A DNA stretch of 64,000 bases. Origin: Lineus longissimus (taxonomy: Eukaryota; Nemertea; Pilidiophora; Heteronemertea; Lineidae). Shown in pieces: positions 12,601 through 27,600 of this stretch. The notes below the pieces were generated by a model, which made no database searches, was not told the DNA's origin, and saw nothing but the letters and a program-made list of their open reading frames with translations. The first letter of the stretch is position 1. The number at the start of each line of letters is the position of its first letter. Location of the stretch: the NCBI RefSeq assembly GCF_910592395.1, contig NC_088316.1, forward strand, positions 1,674,001 to 1,738,000. The letters are read 5' to 3'. A program made the position numbers and the translations under genes.

Positions 12601-15600
12601 AGTACAAACTTCTTCCATTACCCACGAAACCCAGTTTAAACCTCTACCATTACCCACTAACACCAGTACAAACTTCTTCCATTACCCACAAACAGTACCA
12701 ACGTCTTCCATTACCCACAAACAGTACCAACGTCTTCCATTACCCACAAACAGTACCAACTTCTTCCATTACCCACTAACACCAGTACAAACTTCTTCCA
12801 TTACCCACGAAACCCAGTTCAAACCTCTACCATTACCCACTAACACCAGTACAAACTTCTTCCATTACCCACAAACAGTACCAACGTCTTCCATTACCCA
12901 CAAACAGTACCAACGTCTTCCATTACCCACAAACAGTACCAACTTCTTCCATTACCCACAAACAGTACCAACTTCTTCCATTACCCACTAACACCAGTAC
13001 AAACTTCTTCCATTACCCACGAAACCCAGTTCAAACCTCTACCATTACCCACTAACACCAGTACAAACTTCTTCCATTACCCACAAACAGTACCAACTTC
13101 TTCCATTACCCACAAACACCAGTACAAACTTCTTCCATTACCCACGAAACCCAGTTCAAACCTCTACCATTACCCACTAACACCAGTACAAACTTCTTCC
13201 ATTACCCACAAACAGTACCAACTTCTTCCATTACCCACAAACAGTACCAACGTCTTCCATTATCCACAAACACCAGTACAAACTTCTACTATTACCTACA
13301 AACAAAACACTGCAAACTTCCACCATCACCGACTTTCTTGTTCTTGCGATCATTATCTTCGTTGACACACCATTAAACCTACACAAATCATATAACTTTC
13401 AGAAGAAAATAACATACACCTGGTATAATCCGTTCTTTTTCTTTTTAGATGCATGTCCTATTTCTGGTAAGTGAATGAAAACAATATGGTCAATGAAGCT
13501 GAATCAATCCCAAGAAGCCGAATAAGTATATTCAAAATTTCACGGACTTCACTTATCCTCCTCATACAAGTCGCAACTTTTGCTTCAAAGTTCGTAATAG
13601 ATGTACATGTATAATGTAAGCAAAACATCCCTACTTGCTTAAAGGACCAACTCAGACCTTTTAACATTTGTATTGTCAAGAATCCTTACACTAGTAGGAG
13701 GCTTTTCCGACTTCTTAACAGTTTCACTGACTTTTTCCTGATTTTTCTGACAGAAGTCCGACATTTGAGCGGCCAGTTAATGGTTGGATACTGCGCTATA
13801 TAAGACTCGTATTATTATTATTATTATTGTAGAATTTTCTCGAAAAGGTCGAATTTTTCGAAAATAAGTGAAAAAGTAGATCTACCCAAAATAGGGCTTA
13901 AAGATCAAATGCCAATGTGGAATAGGGTTAATGAGCTGACCTGATTGAGTGTGCTAATTAGTATTCACACTCTGGTTCACTCCGAGTGTTTGGTTCACAC
14001 GTCATTAACCCGATTTAATATAGGCCTTTGATCTTTATTGCCCTATTTTGGGAAGCCCTATCAGACCTTTCAGGGAAAAGTCGGACAATGTCGGAAATTC
14101 GTTTGATTAATCAGGAAAAAGTTAGAGAAGGCGTTAAGATGTCGGAAAAAGCTTCCAACTAGTGATATAGCTTTTACAATGATCACTTCGAATAGACAAC
14201 GGGTCGGTGAGACCAATCCTTTTCCGATGGTCATGTCGTTGTGTTCTGTCAGGACATTTGTGTCGAGGTTGTAGTAATCAATGAAGTAGTCTTCGGGCGG
14301 TGAAACTATCTTTTTTCATTTACAGTCCAACCATGCAGCTTCCCACAAAAAGTTGCGGGAGATTGCCCTACTTATGACATATTGAACCCTCAAGAGCCGG
14401 CAAACCCCATTACTTCGCGATCCTGTGCGCTTCTCTGCACGTCGCGGTCGGACTGTGTCAGCTACATTCATGTAGGGAACAAAGCCTGCTACTTGAAGAA
14501 GTATGTGTGCACAGCCGCTCAAATCAATGCGATGGCTGGTGTCTACATGTATGTCAAGGAATGTAGGTATATTCCGTTATCATTTTTTTGGCATAGTTTG
14601 ATTTCTTAAACCCATTATTGCCTTTTTTCTTATTAATGAAAAGGACATTTGTTTCATTCTAGAATAGGATATTCTTACGTCATTTTATCATAATGGTTTT
14701 TTTTCATTTGAATAGACTGGATTACTATCTTTTGTGAAGCTTCGAGAAAAAAAGCCTGTCTGAGAGTTTAATGTTCTTTGATTCTTTTCGTTTCTGCCCT
14801 CATTGTTTAAAGGGACAACTTGGGCGTGTGATTAACCTGGCCAGGAAGATAATGTGCCAACTTGACACCATGCGCCGCCACTTGTAGTACTACACTGATG
14901 CCGTTCTCTGATAACGATGTTCACCAGTGTTGGAAGGCAGTTTGGGGTCCTGACTTGCGAATTTCAGGCAGGCCTAATGTGACAACCCGTTCTAGTGCAT
15001 TGTTTATTGCAGTTCATAGTCTTCAAACAATCTGTAGAATGTCTGTAAACATTTTTTTGTAACCGCACACAACTGCCTTTTATGCATCACTAATTTATGC
15101 GGGCCTTTCTTATCCCGAGTTATCCTTACTAGATCCTCCTTTAAAGTATTTACTGGTTTTTATTCAATGAACATCCTCAAGTGTTACTTTAAACTAATGA
15201 ACTTTTTTCATACTGTTTCAGCGTCCTGTGTTTTCCCAGGTCAGGTATTATTTTGAACATGTTAAACATGTAGGATTAAAAAATCATATTCGGACTTAAG
15301 ACTATGGAAGATGGCTGAATGGCTTGCGATTTATCATCCGTCTCGTGTCACTTGTCTTTAAGGAAGGAGCTAAGATTGATAAGCTTCGCACCGCCGATAA
15401 TGAAATGCTGAATGCGAAAGGAGTGATCGGCGGTGTCGTTAGAAATCAAGCGAAATATCACGCATGTCTTCTCACATTTAACAAACCACATTAGAACACA
15501 TTAGGGTGTCCCAAAGCAACGTTTTCAACCACATTTAAATTTCTTAAGGCATATCGTCAGCCTTGCGAGACCTTCATTATTAGTTGTACGCGAAGAATTA

Positions 15601-18600
15601 CCTTCAATTCACATTGAATGACATCATTTTGATCAATAACTTGCCAGATTTCTCCTTCTTTAGATTCCCTGTTAAGTACCTTTGATTGATAATCTCATGT
15701 TTCAAACAGGAATGGATTGCGATTACACTAAATTGGATGGCCTCTGCAGCAGTGGGAACTGGCAGACCTACACAGATGTCGAGCTTGATATATGTACGAA
15801 CGAGTGCTCCTTCAGAGAACACCAATGTGTTGGCTTCAGTTATGACAAGCAGGATCGAAAATGCGTGTTACAAACTGCAATATGCACCAATGCCACTCTG
15901 ACGAAGAAAGGGGAAGGCCGGTATGATTACAACATTAAAACCGGTAGGTTAATGGACTATTGAGGACTGTACGAAAACATAAGTAGCTCAATGAATTTAT
16001 TAGGGGCAGTAAGAATACAACACGGCAACTGGCAGGTTGATGAATTCATTGAGGGCGGTATGAAGATAACACGTTAATTAGTTGAACTGTGAATTCATAC
16101 AACATGACAACTGATAGGTTAATGAATTTGTTAAGATCCGTATGGATACTAAACTAAAACTGGTTGGCTGATGAATTTATTAAGGATGATATGAATACAA
16201 TATTAAAACTTATCGGATGATGAATTTGTTAATGAACGAATAATAAGATCCAATCAGAAAATCATTTGTTCATTACAAATCCCACGCTTATGACATAATA
16301 AGAAGAGCGTGGATTATGTTGTTATAAGTGAACAAACAACTTTTTGAATCATTTATCATTCTTGATCATCCAAAGCTCTGTACACCATTCAGTCATAAGA
16401 ATTATTTTCTTACAAGATTTTTTTTTTCTTTCAGTATCTTCATGTATCCGGAGACCCCGTACGTATCATTTGATTGATTACTTAACCAGTTAAATGGTAC
16501 AAACTGTTGGACATCATTGTTGACTGCAGCCATAATTCCATTTTTTGGGCATATTCAATTCATACATGTAGTTGATAGGATGTGCTCAATGCAGATATGC
16601 GTATACTTGTAGAACTCTTTAAAGCTAAAAGTGTTTGTTGAGGTGAGGAAAAAGAGGTCAGATCCAATGCAAAAAACGACATCTTCGGGTTTTTTAAAGG
16701 GAAGTCAAATACACATTTTACAAATCATCCACCATGAAATGAAAGTGGTTAGTCGAATTAACTCTGACTTGTATAGATAGACTGTTCTTCGTATGATCAA
16801 TATCCTTATATCCTTAAACCCTAGAAGGAAATAAGTTAGATATGGCGTTCGTCTACTTTGCTTGAGACCCTTTTTATTTAATTCATAAAAGGAATATTTA
16901 ACTTCCTTAACAAAAGAAATCAGGAGGGAGAAACGAAAATTATATCTTCTTTTTTTCTTCTTTATAATCATCATCATGTTTATGAATAATAATCATTTTT
17001 TATTATTTTGACTTAGTTTCGACGAGCATGAGAAAGTGCAAGTACAAGGCACCAGTCCGAGCCCGGTGCCCAGGACGAAAACTCGCAAATAAAGCATTTA
17101 TAAACATGTGGAGCTGTATGCTCTGGTGCGACAAACACACCACGTGCAAGAGCTTCAATTTCGCCTATGGAAACTGCAAATTGAAAGACACGGTCTGTAC
17201 TGATGATGAGCTTACTGACAAGGGGAAGTATGTGTATCAATATTTTGAAAAAACATGTAAGTGCTTGAAAGAATGTGAGCTACTTTGTTGTAAGCTTATG
17301 CCGGTGTAGAAGTCGAAAATGTTTGCCTTGTAAAAGTGTCCTGCCCTGTTAGATTATGGAATATAGTTCTATGGAGCTCATGAGCATCAATATCTCCGAG
17401 ATTTTCATCTCAGAGGTTCTCTTCAGAACCATGTAACCACTCAGAGTCATGTAACCATTCATTTCTTTCCGTTTTTCAAGAATAATGAAAAATTCGTGAA
17501 ATTTATTTTTGAAAATTTCACTAAAATCTGTACGATTGTTTTTCAGCCGTGTGTCCACCAGGTAGGTCCGTACTAGATCTATATATAAAAACACCAGTTT
17601 TGTCGAGGTTTAATAGAGTAATTGTTTCTATCCCCTTTTTCCAAATGTTGTTTTTTTTAGCTTACTATCATCTGTAAGAAAACAAAACTCTTTGACTTCA
17701 GCTTTTGTGCCATGTTTAAACATGGTATCAAGACCATTCGATAAACGGCTGTCGCCATCCCATTTTTTTCCAAACTGAACGTGTTGAATGGTATTAAAAG
17801 ACCATGTGCATAATATGTAGCTTGAATTGAATATTCAGAATTGGTCCTAGACTGGTGAAACGAGATTATATCTGCTGTCTTGCTTTGCCAACGTACTCAT
17901 TTAATTTCTTTTTTTAGCAAAACTCGCGACATATCAATTCCAGTACGGCTATTGCCAACATCCTCTAACGAAGAAAAATCAGCCGGACGTCAAAACATTA
18001 GCATCATCAACAGTCGAGGCGTGTGATGTTGAGTGTTCCAAGACCATCAACTGTCTTGGGTTCGAGTTCCGCGAAACTTGGTGTTGGTTGAAATATTATA
18101 TATGCCAGACAAAGGATATGAAATATGCAACAGCGGAGGATGTACGGCGCTACAAGTATTTCAAGAGAGTAGGTAAGTAGTATAGGGGTCACATGAGAAC
18201 CATCGTAAGTAGTATAATGGTAACTATGGACCATCATAACAGATTACTATTTGAGGTGACTGAATATTCATGTCTTGGAATTCATCCCTCAATCTGCCCG
18301 TCAAATCAAAATTCATCCATTAACGATAATGCTCTTAATCTATCAGAAACGAATATATTATGAGGTATGGATTCAAGTTGCATATAACCAAAAGGGTCTT
18401 TCCAAGAAATTGTAGTTGTCTATAATCAGTTTGTACCTGTTTACCTTTTTTCCTTCACTTATTTTACACTTATTACTTTTTTGGCAGACAACTATGCTGA
18501 ACAATCTCAATGTAAGTAAGAGAGGTACTCAAAAGGGTCCAAGTAGAAATATGCCCAGTAATTCCTCCTTTGAGAACTTCGTATCATCGCTACGTGTGGC

Positions 18601-21600
18601 AGAGGTTAATTTTAGATTTTGAATCCGGTTGCACGTATGTTTAAAAAAGAACTCCCATGAAGTCAATCATAGGCCTAATCGGTAACAAAATTCAGAGACT
18701 TTTGCCCATCTTCTGCCTGATGGTGGTAATGATTCAAAGACTTCAAAGGAGTATTCATTTTACCTAGACAAAGACAACAATAATATGGTCTGAGATAGAA
18801 TTAGGACAACATTCATTTCCAACCTAATTTCCAATGGCGACTAAGGGTAATGCAATACCTGTAACAAATTGTAACATTCTGAAGAGAATGGTGACCTGCT
18901 TTAGCCTAAACCAATGTCGTAAATATAGGGGGGGTTGGGGGGGGGGGGGGGGCAAACGAGATTTCTGTCCAAGTAACTGTACATCTTATTGATGTGCAGG
19001 ATGATGATCTGGATTAAGAACCTTCTCCAAGCTGGTCACTTTGATACCACAAGCTTAGATCAGAGAAGTGTAGGCAATGAAGTATTTGCTGTAACTCATA
19101 TTATTTCCAGATGAAAGATCTGCAAACTTCCAACCACCTGTTGATGGAAACTGTGTTGATTCAGATCTCATTTCCTATGCTAATATCCACATCGACACGT
19201 GTAAACTTCTTTGTGCTGACCGCTTGGACTGTAAATCATTGTTACATCGGTTAAGCGATAGACATTGCCATCTCAAATCTACCATCTGCAAGGCTACGGA
19301 ACTAAAAAATAAAGCAACCACAACCGTGCCAGGGACGTATAGATATTATGTAAAAAAGGGTAAGTTCAGCCTCCTCCCTATATATTCCAAGAGAAGGAAC
19401 CAAGGTTGCTCCTCCTGCTATCAATATGGCTACCAAAGACACAAGTAAGGACTCCATGCTTCACTTGGTTAAGATCTGGGAAACAGGGCAGACGTACAGT
19501 TAAATACCACAGCTGAAATTGCAATTCACTTAGTTTTGAAAGATTTCTTGTTGCTTTAGAATTTCGAGTTATAGACAATATGATGGTACCCATGGTCAAG
19601 CCTCAACGAGTGCCGCGTATATGTTTTTTGATAGAACTTGATCACGCAACATACTGTCATGGTTCGTCGCTTGTAGGGGTTGCGTAACCTGCCTATCGTA
19701 TGTTGGCGACGTAAGACCTGGCCATGGATCAAACTTTAATAAAATTAAACTGAACAAATCCTATAACATGTTCTTTTCATTTTCTGTTTTCTAGACTTTT
19801 CACTGTTAAAACCAGGTAAGTTGTTTCTGTCAAATTGTTTAAGGAGAGTAATTTTGTTTCGTAATGCAAATTCCTTGACGATTCAGTCAACTTTACTCCA
19901 AACTTAACAATATTATCTTCATCATGTCTTGCCTAGCGGAATTCTAAAGTAACATATGATATTCACTCTAGGATATTCGAAGTTAATAATTCATCAGTTT
20001 ATCATATTGTACCGTGGCGTTTTGTATTTCATCTTCAGTGAGAAGATGCACGTTCACTAGTGTGCCTGGCCAGAATCCTAATGCGGCCCTCACCACCCTT
20101 AACGGTTTGGACTTGGACACGTGTAAGCTAGCATGCAGCAACCGCATCGACTGCCTTGGGTTCAGTTACTGGGGACGAGAATGTAAACTGGGGAAGACGA
20201 TCGTCCCAGAGACTAAATTACTGAACCGAGATGCGGATTGGGTTAGGGAGTATACCCTCACGTCATTTGGTGAGTACAGACTGACGTATTTTAATACGCC
20301 CTTCTACCATGTTGAAGCGTGAATATACAAAACGACATTATCCGACTGGATTAGAGAGTTCTGTTCCTCGCTAGCTGGCTTTATATTGCAAAATCTGGTT
20401 AGAAAGTACGAATATGTGTACCCTTTTTCGCAGATGAGTTCAATTTGAATCGTTATAATAAAATAGAAGTGATTAAAGATGTTAAACAAAAACTTGCAGT
20501 GACCTGATTCTTGTACTTTTTCTTACCTTTTTTTACTGAACCACAGTGGCCATCTTAAATTGCCAATTGTTGATGAACTGTTTGATAAGAAAATAATATG
20601 TTGAATGTGAACTTCACAGTAATCATCACTTATACATTTCATATGACAGAAAAAATCATCCTTGTCAAAACAAGTAAAATATCCCATTTTCTTAATAAAA
20701 TCAATCATCTGTTTCAGACAACTGTACATACACAACAGGTAAATCTTTTTCAAACTTCTGTTACTTTTTGATCCGTGGCCATAGACTGATCAGCCATAGA
20801 ATAAAGTCAAAAGCCTCCAGGAGTGTTATTTTCTCCAATACTCCAAACGGCCAAATTTTCGTGTCTTTTTATTTGTGCAGTACAAGGAAATTAAGGGGAA
20901 AATTTTTTTTTCCAATTTTTTATGTTGATTGAATGCAAAAAATTTTTTAATTTTTTTCAAATACTAAAAAAAATCGTGATTTGTCTCTCTTGATTGAGGC
21001 TAAAATCCGGGAAAGCTTATAGTAAAGAACAAGTGGTTTGCATTGAATATAGTTTTATGAATCCTAGGAGTAAACAGACCTTCTAGAATTCTACCCTTAA
21101 GCATGAGAGCTTTGAAACATCAAGAAATGTGCATACTGACTGCTACCATTCTAATTAGCATCTGAAGAAATTCTAGTTAGAAATTAATCTAGTTAAGTAG
21201 CTCATTGTCTTACACAATGCAGTCTACACAGTGTATCTTGAAATAATAGGCAAACTATTATTTGGACGAGCAAAGGTTTTTCGTGATGAGCTCTGGCACT
21301 GGCACCTTGGCGAAAAAAAGACTAAAAAGGAAGTTTCTATTCATTGCAGAGGTATCCACGTGCAAATACGACTTCCAGTATGCACACTGCAGTGGCCATA
21401 GCCTTAAAAACGTCATCAGTTCCATTGGGGGCGTCTATCCATGTAGGGAACTATGTTCGAAGGACCCTCAGTGCAAGGGGTTTCATTACCGTGATACTTC
21501 GTATGGCTCCTGCTACCTCCAGTTTAGTACTTGTCTAGAGAAGGAGCTGCAGAGTATAGAGGGACCCAACATCCAATTCACAAAAAAAGGTAAGATCAAA

Positions 21601-24600
21601 AGTGAAACTGCCAGTCATTTCGTCCAAAGGTTTGGCCTGGCGAGGTGTGCCTGTGATATTACCTACATTTACGTTTGACAACCAATAGATCCATTTGTGA
21701 CCCGTCACAGCAAAAGCAGGCGCATGTCGCTCTGAGCTTGGCAGGTTGAGACGGACTGTTTGTTCATTTCTCTATTGTCTGCCTATTGTGAAATATGAGC
21801 ACATCAATTTCTTCCATTATCTCCTGGTGTCATTTAGGCTCATCTTCTGTGCGACATGCGCCTGGTTTTGCTGTGATGGGTCACATTTTTGTATATATTC
21901 ATCAAAATAGCTTAGGTTGCTCAAAGTTTTCAAACCTTGCCTTAATAGTGTTAGTGTTTCTGTCATCAGCGTCTACGCAAAGTGTTCAATATCTGGGCGA
22001 GGTAATAAATGTAATAAAACTGTCAAAACTAAGTCAGACGCTTGATTATGGATGGCACTCGAAAATCCATGATATCATTCTGAAAACAGAGGTCGTGTCC
22101 AAATGTGACTGCCATATAAAGCCGACTGACGCTGGATTTTGTGTTGACCTAAGAACCTTAGTTTGGAAATCATTTAAACGCATATATCAGGCTTGTGAAA
22201 TACGCAAATGATAGTCAGATTCTTGATATAACTTACAGCTTGAACTTTCATTCCAGCGGGGTGCCAGCAAGGTAAGCAACAGTTCTCTTCCTGATTTGAC
22301 GGGCAGATAACCGATCAATATTTGATAGTTGTGATTCTGACATCCAGCAATTTGGTTAAAGTATTACTTCATGGAGGAGACTGGTCTCCACAGCCTTGTC
22401 AGGCAATCAGTTCAGGAGAAGAAACACTCCGAACAACAAACCCGGAGAGATATCGGTCGTAACCTTGGACATCTAAGTTCATTTTCCATTCCAGCGCTCG
22501 TAACCTTGGACGGCAAGACATCTAAGTTCATTTTCCATTCCAGCGCAACTTTTCAGTTTCACTCAGCACTTTGGGGACTGTCACGAATACACTATCTACA
22601 CCATCCGCCACATGTACTATGAGGCTTGCATAACCAATTGCGCCATGAGGCGAGACTGCGCGACCTTCAAACTCAAGGGCGGTTATTGCTATCTCAAAAA
22701 GCGAGCTTGTCTGAAAAATGAGCTGAAAGAAATCGGGAACCCTCTTTATAAAATGTATACTAGGACGAGTAAGTATATGTATCATTAAATACTATCAATT
22801 TAGATCATCTATATAACAATGATATACGTACATGTATAAATTGTACATATAGTCGACTTTTTATGCACATGTTTGGACAGTGTCGGAAGACCTTGGATGG
22901 CGAACTACTAAAAAAATTATATTCGATTGATTTTTTCTCGCTAATATGGACTACTTCTAACGAAGAATTTTACAGGGAGGGATCTTGTAACGGTGTATAT
23001 TTGTGAGACCATCATCAGCTCTGTTGTTCGACTATTTTTTGAGTAGCGATGTAACTTTTTAGCAAGCAATTTTAATTTGTTATTTATCACAATCTTCACT
23101 TATGATAACATAATAATCATTTGTTTGTTAAATGCGAATTCCTTGTTTATACGTCCAAGTTTGCCAGCAAATATTAGGGACGCCTAGAATGATTACTAGG
23201 CATTAATGTATATCTTATCCTGGGTCTATTACTTGTTTCAGATCTCGGAAGCACATCTGTGTGTAAGTTATAAGGCCAAGATAATATCTCCTTGACACAT
23301 GGGTGAAGCATTTAGACTTTGTAGTAAAAAGAAAATTCATTCATGAAAATCAGTCCGGCAATTAAAATTCATAGGATATTCATTTCCTTATCTGCCTGAC
23401 TCGTCATGTAATTATTAATATGAAGAAAGACATATAAGTTGCTACAAAGTTCACGATATCCTAAGAGTAGTTTAGCACAGTTCTCTTATGAATAATAAAT
23501 GTATGCCTACTGTCCAATAACGGACTGGCCTCAAACTTTTGACATTCTAACTTCATTTCCAAGGATTTTCATGAATAAATACTTAATTTTGTTTTCATTT
23601 TAGACATGAAGGGCGGATTCACGAAACACAACGGCGAATGTCCCAGCAATACCGATATCGGATCCTCGACGAATGGATATGAAAGATGGGGCTCCGTGCC
23701 CCTTGAGGCTTGCATGGTCCAATGTCAAGCCAGTCTCCGCTGTAAGGGGTTCAAATACAACGCGGTTTCACAGTATTGTAGACCCCAGTACAAACTGTGC
23801 ACGACGGATACCTTGCGATATGCAGACAGACCATGGCTTTACAGCATGTACTTTAAGAACCGTAAGTAAAGTGGAATCAAAGTAGGACCATTGCAAATGA
23901 GCGATTAAATTGAGAGCTGAAATGTTATGAATCAGCATCGATAATTAGTAAAATGATTGTCGGAAGAAGAAACGATGTTAAGTGTCTCCTCGAAATCAAT
24001 TTTATGTGGCTCTGACTGTCGTTTCAACTTAGGATACCCGTCTTGTGCACCTTGCTTTAGATAGTTTTATGGTGCGGACGCCAAATTTGCCGACACCAAT
24101 ATTTTTCTTGACTCTGCAAATGGAAATGGCCGCATTGCACACGATTAGATAATAGATTTCTTTTTAAGCAGTTCAGAGACCATTTAAAAGTTACAGAATC
24201 AGTCCCTAAAGCTGATGGGTTCGGCATGTTAGCCTACTACTTGTGCTGCGTGTGTGCTTCGTACTCTTCTCAGAAGTGTGGGCAACTTGGACAGTGGTAC
24301 CGAGTAGTATGATGTTGACTCTGGAACATCTTGACCTAGTGACCCAATTGTGAGCGCCTTGACCTTAATACATCATTTTTATTCACAATAAAGGTATTCA
24401 TGATTATTTTGTTTCATTTTCAGGCGAATTGCAACTGCCTATTTGTAAGTTGTTTTCTTTAGTTATTTGATAAATAAGTAAAATTTGATAAATAAGTAAA
24501 ATTTCCTAATTATAATAGTAATCGCTGAAAGGTTTCATCAATGATATACATATCCAGTGTCATATCTGATATAGACTTTGGCACCCTTACAAGCGAGGGA

Positions 24601-27600
24601 TGTTATGAAGCTGACGCAAGGATAATTTCAAATATAATAACCAACTTTTGCATGTCAAAGGCCGACAGAATTCATTCAAGATTCAAATTTGAAACAGAAT
24701 TTTAGATTTTCCTTTAATTTAGGTATGTTTAATACACATTGAATATAAATCTCAACATTGCTGTTCCGTACACCGATCCTGATTACTCTATAGGTAAATT
24801 TTCATAATGCTAACCATTGTCTTGTTACTGTACAGTTGTAATGTTTATTTCTATTTACTTGACATGAACATGAACATGAACACTATACATGAACAGTGTC
24901 GGCCTTTAATACAAATGCAAACATTTTCATTTTTTACAGCTAGGGTTTGCAGTTATAATGAAACCATCGGCTATTCAATGACCGGCAATATCAAAACATT
25001 GACCGATGTCAGTATAGAGGCCTGCAAGACAAACTGCGACATGAATACGGACTGTGTGGCCATCCACTACAACAATAGAATCTGCTTTCACCTCAAAGTG
25101 GTCACACCTGTCGCATCATTAACCAAAAAAGATGACCCAATGATGAGGTATTACGTCAAAACCAACTCTCGTAAGTCCCCGAATTTCTCCAACATTAATT
25201 ACTGATGTGTGCCAGCATTGTGAAGTCAGAATTGGCTGAAAGCAAAATACAGGAGAATATTGTACATGTATTTGCCAAACAAGATCTATATAGCCTAGTC
25301 TGGGAGGGGGGAGGGTGAAAAAAAAATTTAATAACGAATATAATATGCATGCTATTTTTACCTCTTTCCAATAATAACGTCTTCGGTCTTCATTTGAAGG
25401 TTTTGGCTCACTGAAACATTGTGTCTCAGACCCATCTCTTTTTCTTTACAGAACCATGCTTGGAGCAGAAGCCAGGTAAGCATGATTTTACCTAAAGCCT
25501 TATTGTTAATTCATTTCATTTAATATGCCACCCTGTTGATAAAACAAGTATGGCAATCTTGCTGCACATCTTAGCACCAATAGAAGTAAGTTTAATTGTG
25601 ATGTTTCACTTTCCATACCATCTTTCTGTTTTGAGCTATTTATTTTGTAGAATATACAAAGATGCACTGGAATAGGTCTACCAACGAAATCACTGTAGCA
25701 TATCAACTTATCTTTTCAGCCAACATATGTAATTTCAAACACTACACTGGAGCTTATTGCCAAGGTCATTTCAGTCCATCTACAAAAATGGTTGTCGACT
25801 CTGTATGGACCTGTATGGTGGAGTGTTCCCAATCTCGGACTTGCAAGGGGTTTATCTTCAACATCAACAACAACCACATCAACAACAAATATTGTTACTT
25901 TCAAGATGCAGTATGCGAGACTGCAGAGATTCACAACACCACGGATGTGAGCTACCATCAATTCACCAAGGAGCCAGGTAACTAACCCCATACTCAAAGC
26001 TTTACAATTACAACCATTCGTAAATAACTAGAACTCTTAAAAAAAGCTTTTCCAACTGAGGGTGGTTTCCAAATTCAAAACAATGGTTTATACGCAGCAA
26101 CCCTTTAAGCACTGAATATTTGAAGGAGTTTCTAGTAAGAAGGTATTCTAAAATAGGTCTTAAAGCTAGGCCAACAGTAGATTCTAGCAAGTGATAAATC
26201 ATTCAGGTAGCCGTCTGATAGTGGAAGAATGTACATGTATTACCTTATGCACTATATAAGAGAACCTCTTTATCTGGCGCTGATGGAGTGAATGACACAT
26301 GATCTACGCACAGTCGCTATTTCTAGTGGAGGTCTATGTAACACCCTGATATTGCTCATAATTCCAGGTCCAAACTGCCCACAAGGTATTTATCATCAAA
26401 GTTATCATTCTTGAAGTTCCAATTTCAATTGACATTTACCAGGTCCAAGATTAAAAAAATCCACATATTTTGGCTTGTGTAGACATTCACAGATTTTTCA
26501 TACCCATGTTGGTTATGAGTAGAGATGTCAAATACTGTTTACTGAAGGTGACATTAAGTGTTTTTTTTCTTCAAAATCGTCAACTTGAATAAATTATTTC
26601 AGACTCGCCACTGAAATTCCTTGTTGCGAAAGAGTTCGGAAACTGCCTTAACGCACTAAGGCATTTTGCATCTATGACGTTGGAAACGTGTAAGACTGAA
26701 TGTGCAAAGAGGACACTCTGTCTTGGCTTTTTGACGGTCTACAAAATATGCTACATGAGGAAAGTCAACTGCACAAGTGCTGTATTGAGCAGTCGAAACC
26801 AGAAGAGGTATAAATGGTATGTCAAAGATGGTAAGTGATTAAATCATCTTATTTTTTGCCTTCGTGGTATTTAAAATGTTGAGGATTTGGTCTTGATGAG
26901 ATATCGGGTTACATTCACGGGTGATGTAAAGAGCCACAAGTTTTTTAAATTCCTTGAATGCACTTACATATACAGTGGAACCCCGGTAACACGACCACTT
27001 ATGGGATCGAGATTGAATGGTCGCGTAAGTGATGTTCAAAATCCGGGGACAAAATGCATGATTAAATTTCCCCACCAAAATTGTTGAACTTTTTCATAAG
27101 TTCAAAATTCTGAAATATTTTCAAAGCCAACATGTTTTGGGGGCTGATGTTGTTTCTTCATTTTGAGCAGAAAAAAACAAGTGAAAAAAATATTTGGACT
27201 CAGAAATTTTTTCATCCCTCAGAGTTGAATTTTTTTATAAGTTCAAAATTCTAAAAAAATTTCAAAGCCAATCATTTTTTGGGACTGATGTTGTTTCTTC
27301 ATTTTGTTGGCTTTTCTTCACCAAGGCCATGTTTGTTTGAAATTTGAAAATTTCCAATCTTTTTATACATGTATATTTGTATATATGTATTGGTTTCACT
27401 TTTTTTACAGGGCCTGGGACTATATCTCAAGGTATGATAGTTAAGTGATTCATCAGTAGCTCAACGAAGTTATATAATCATGACACTTCATCAAAAGGGT
27501 TATTTTCACATATTTTTCTTGTCGCAGCTAGTTGGGTCATGCTTAGCCCATCATCTATGCATTTCCTCTCAAAAAACCTGTGTGTGCTGTCTCAATATGT

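Noticed and set aside
12429-12991. Two long plus-strand open frames of 116 and 165 codons with repeated 'SSITH' and 'PLPTN' words.
   Set aside because: They are translations of the minisatellite. Unit lengths of 29 and 32 nt are not multiples of three, so the frame cycles, and there are no splice or start signals of a gene.
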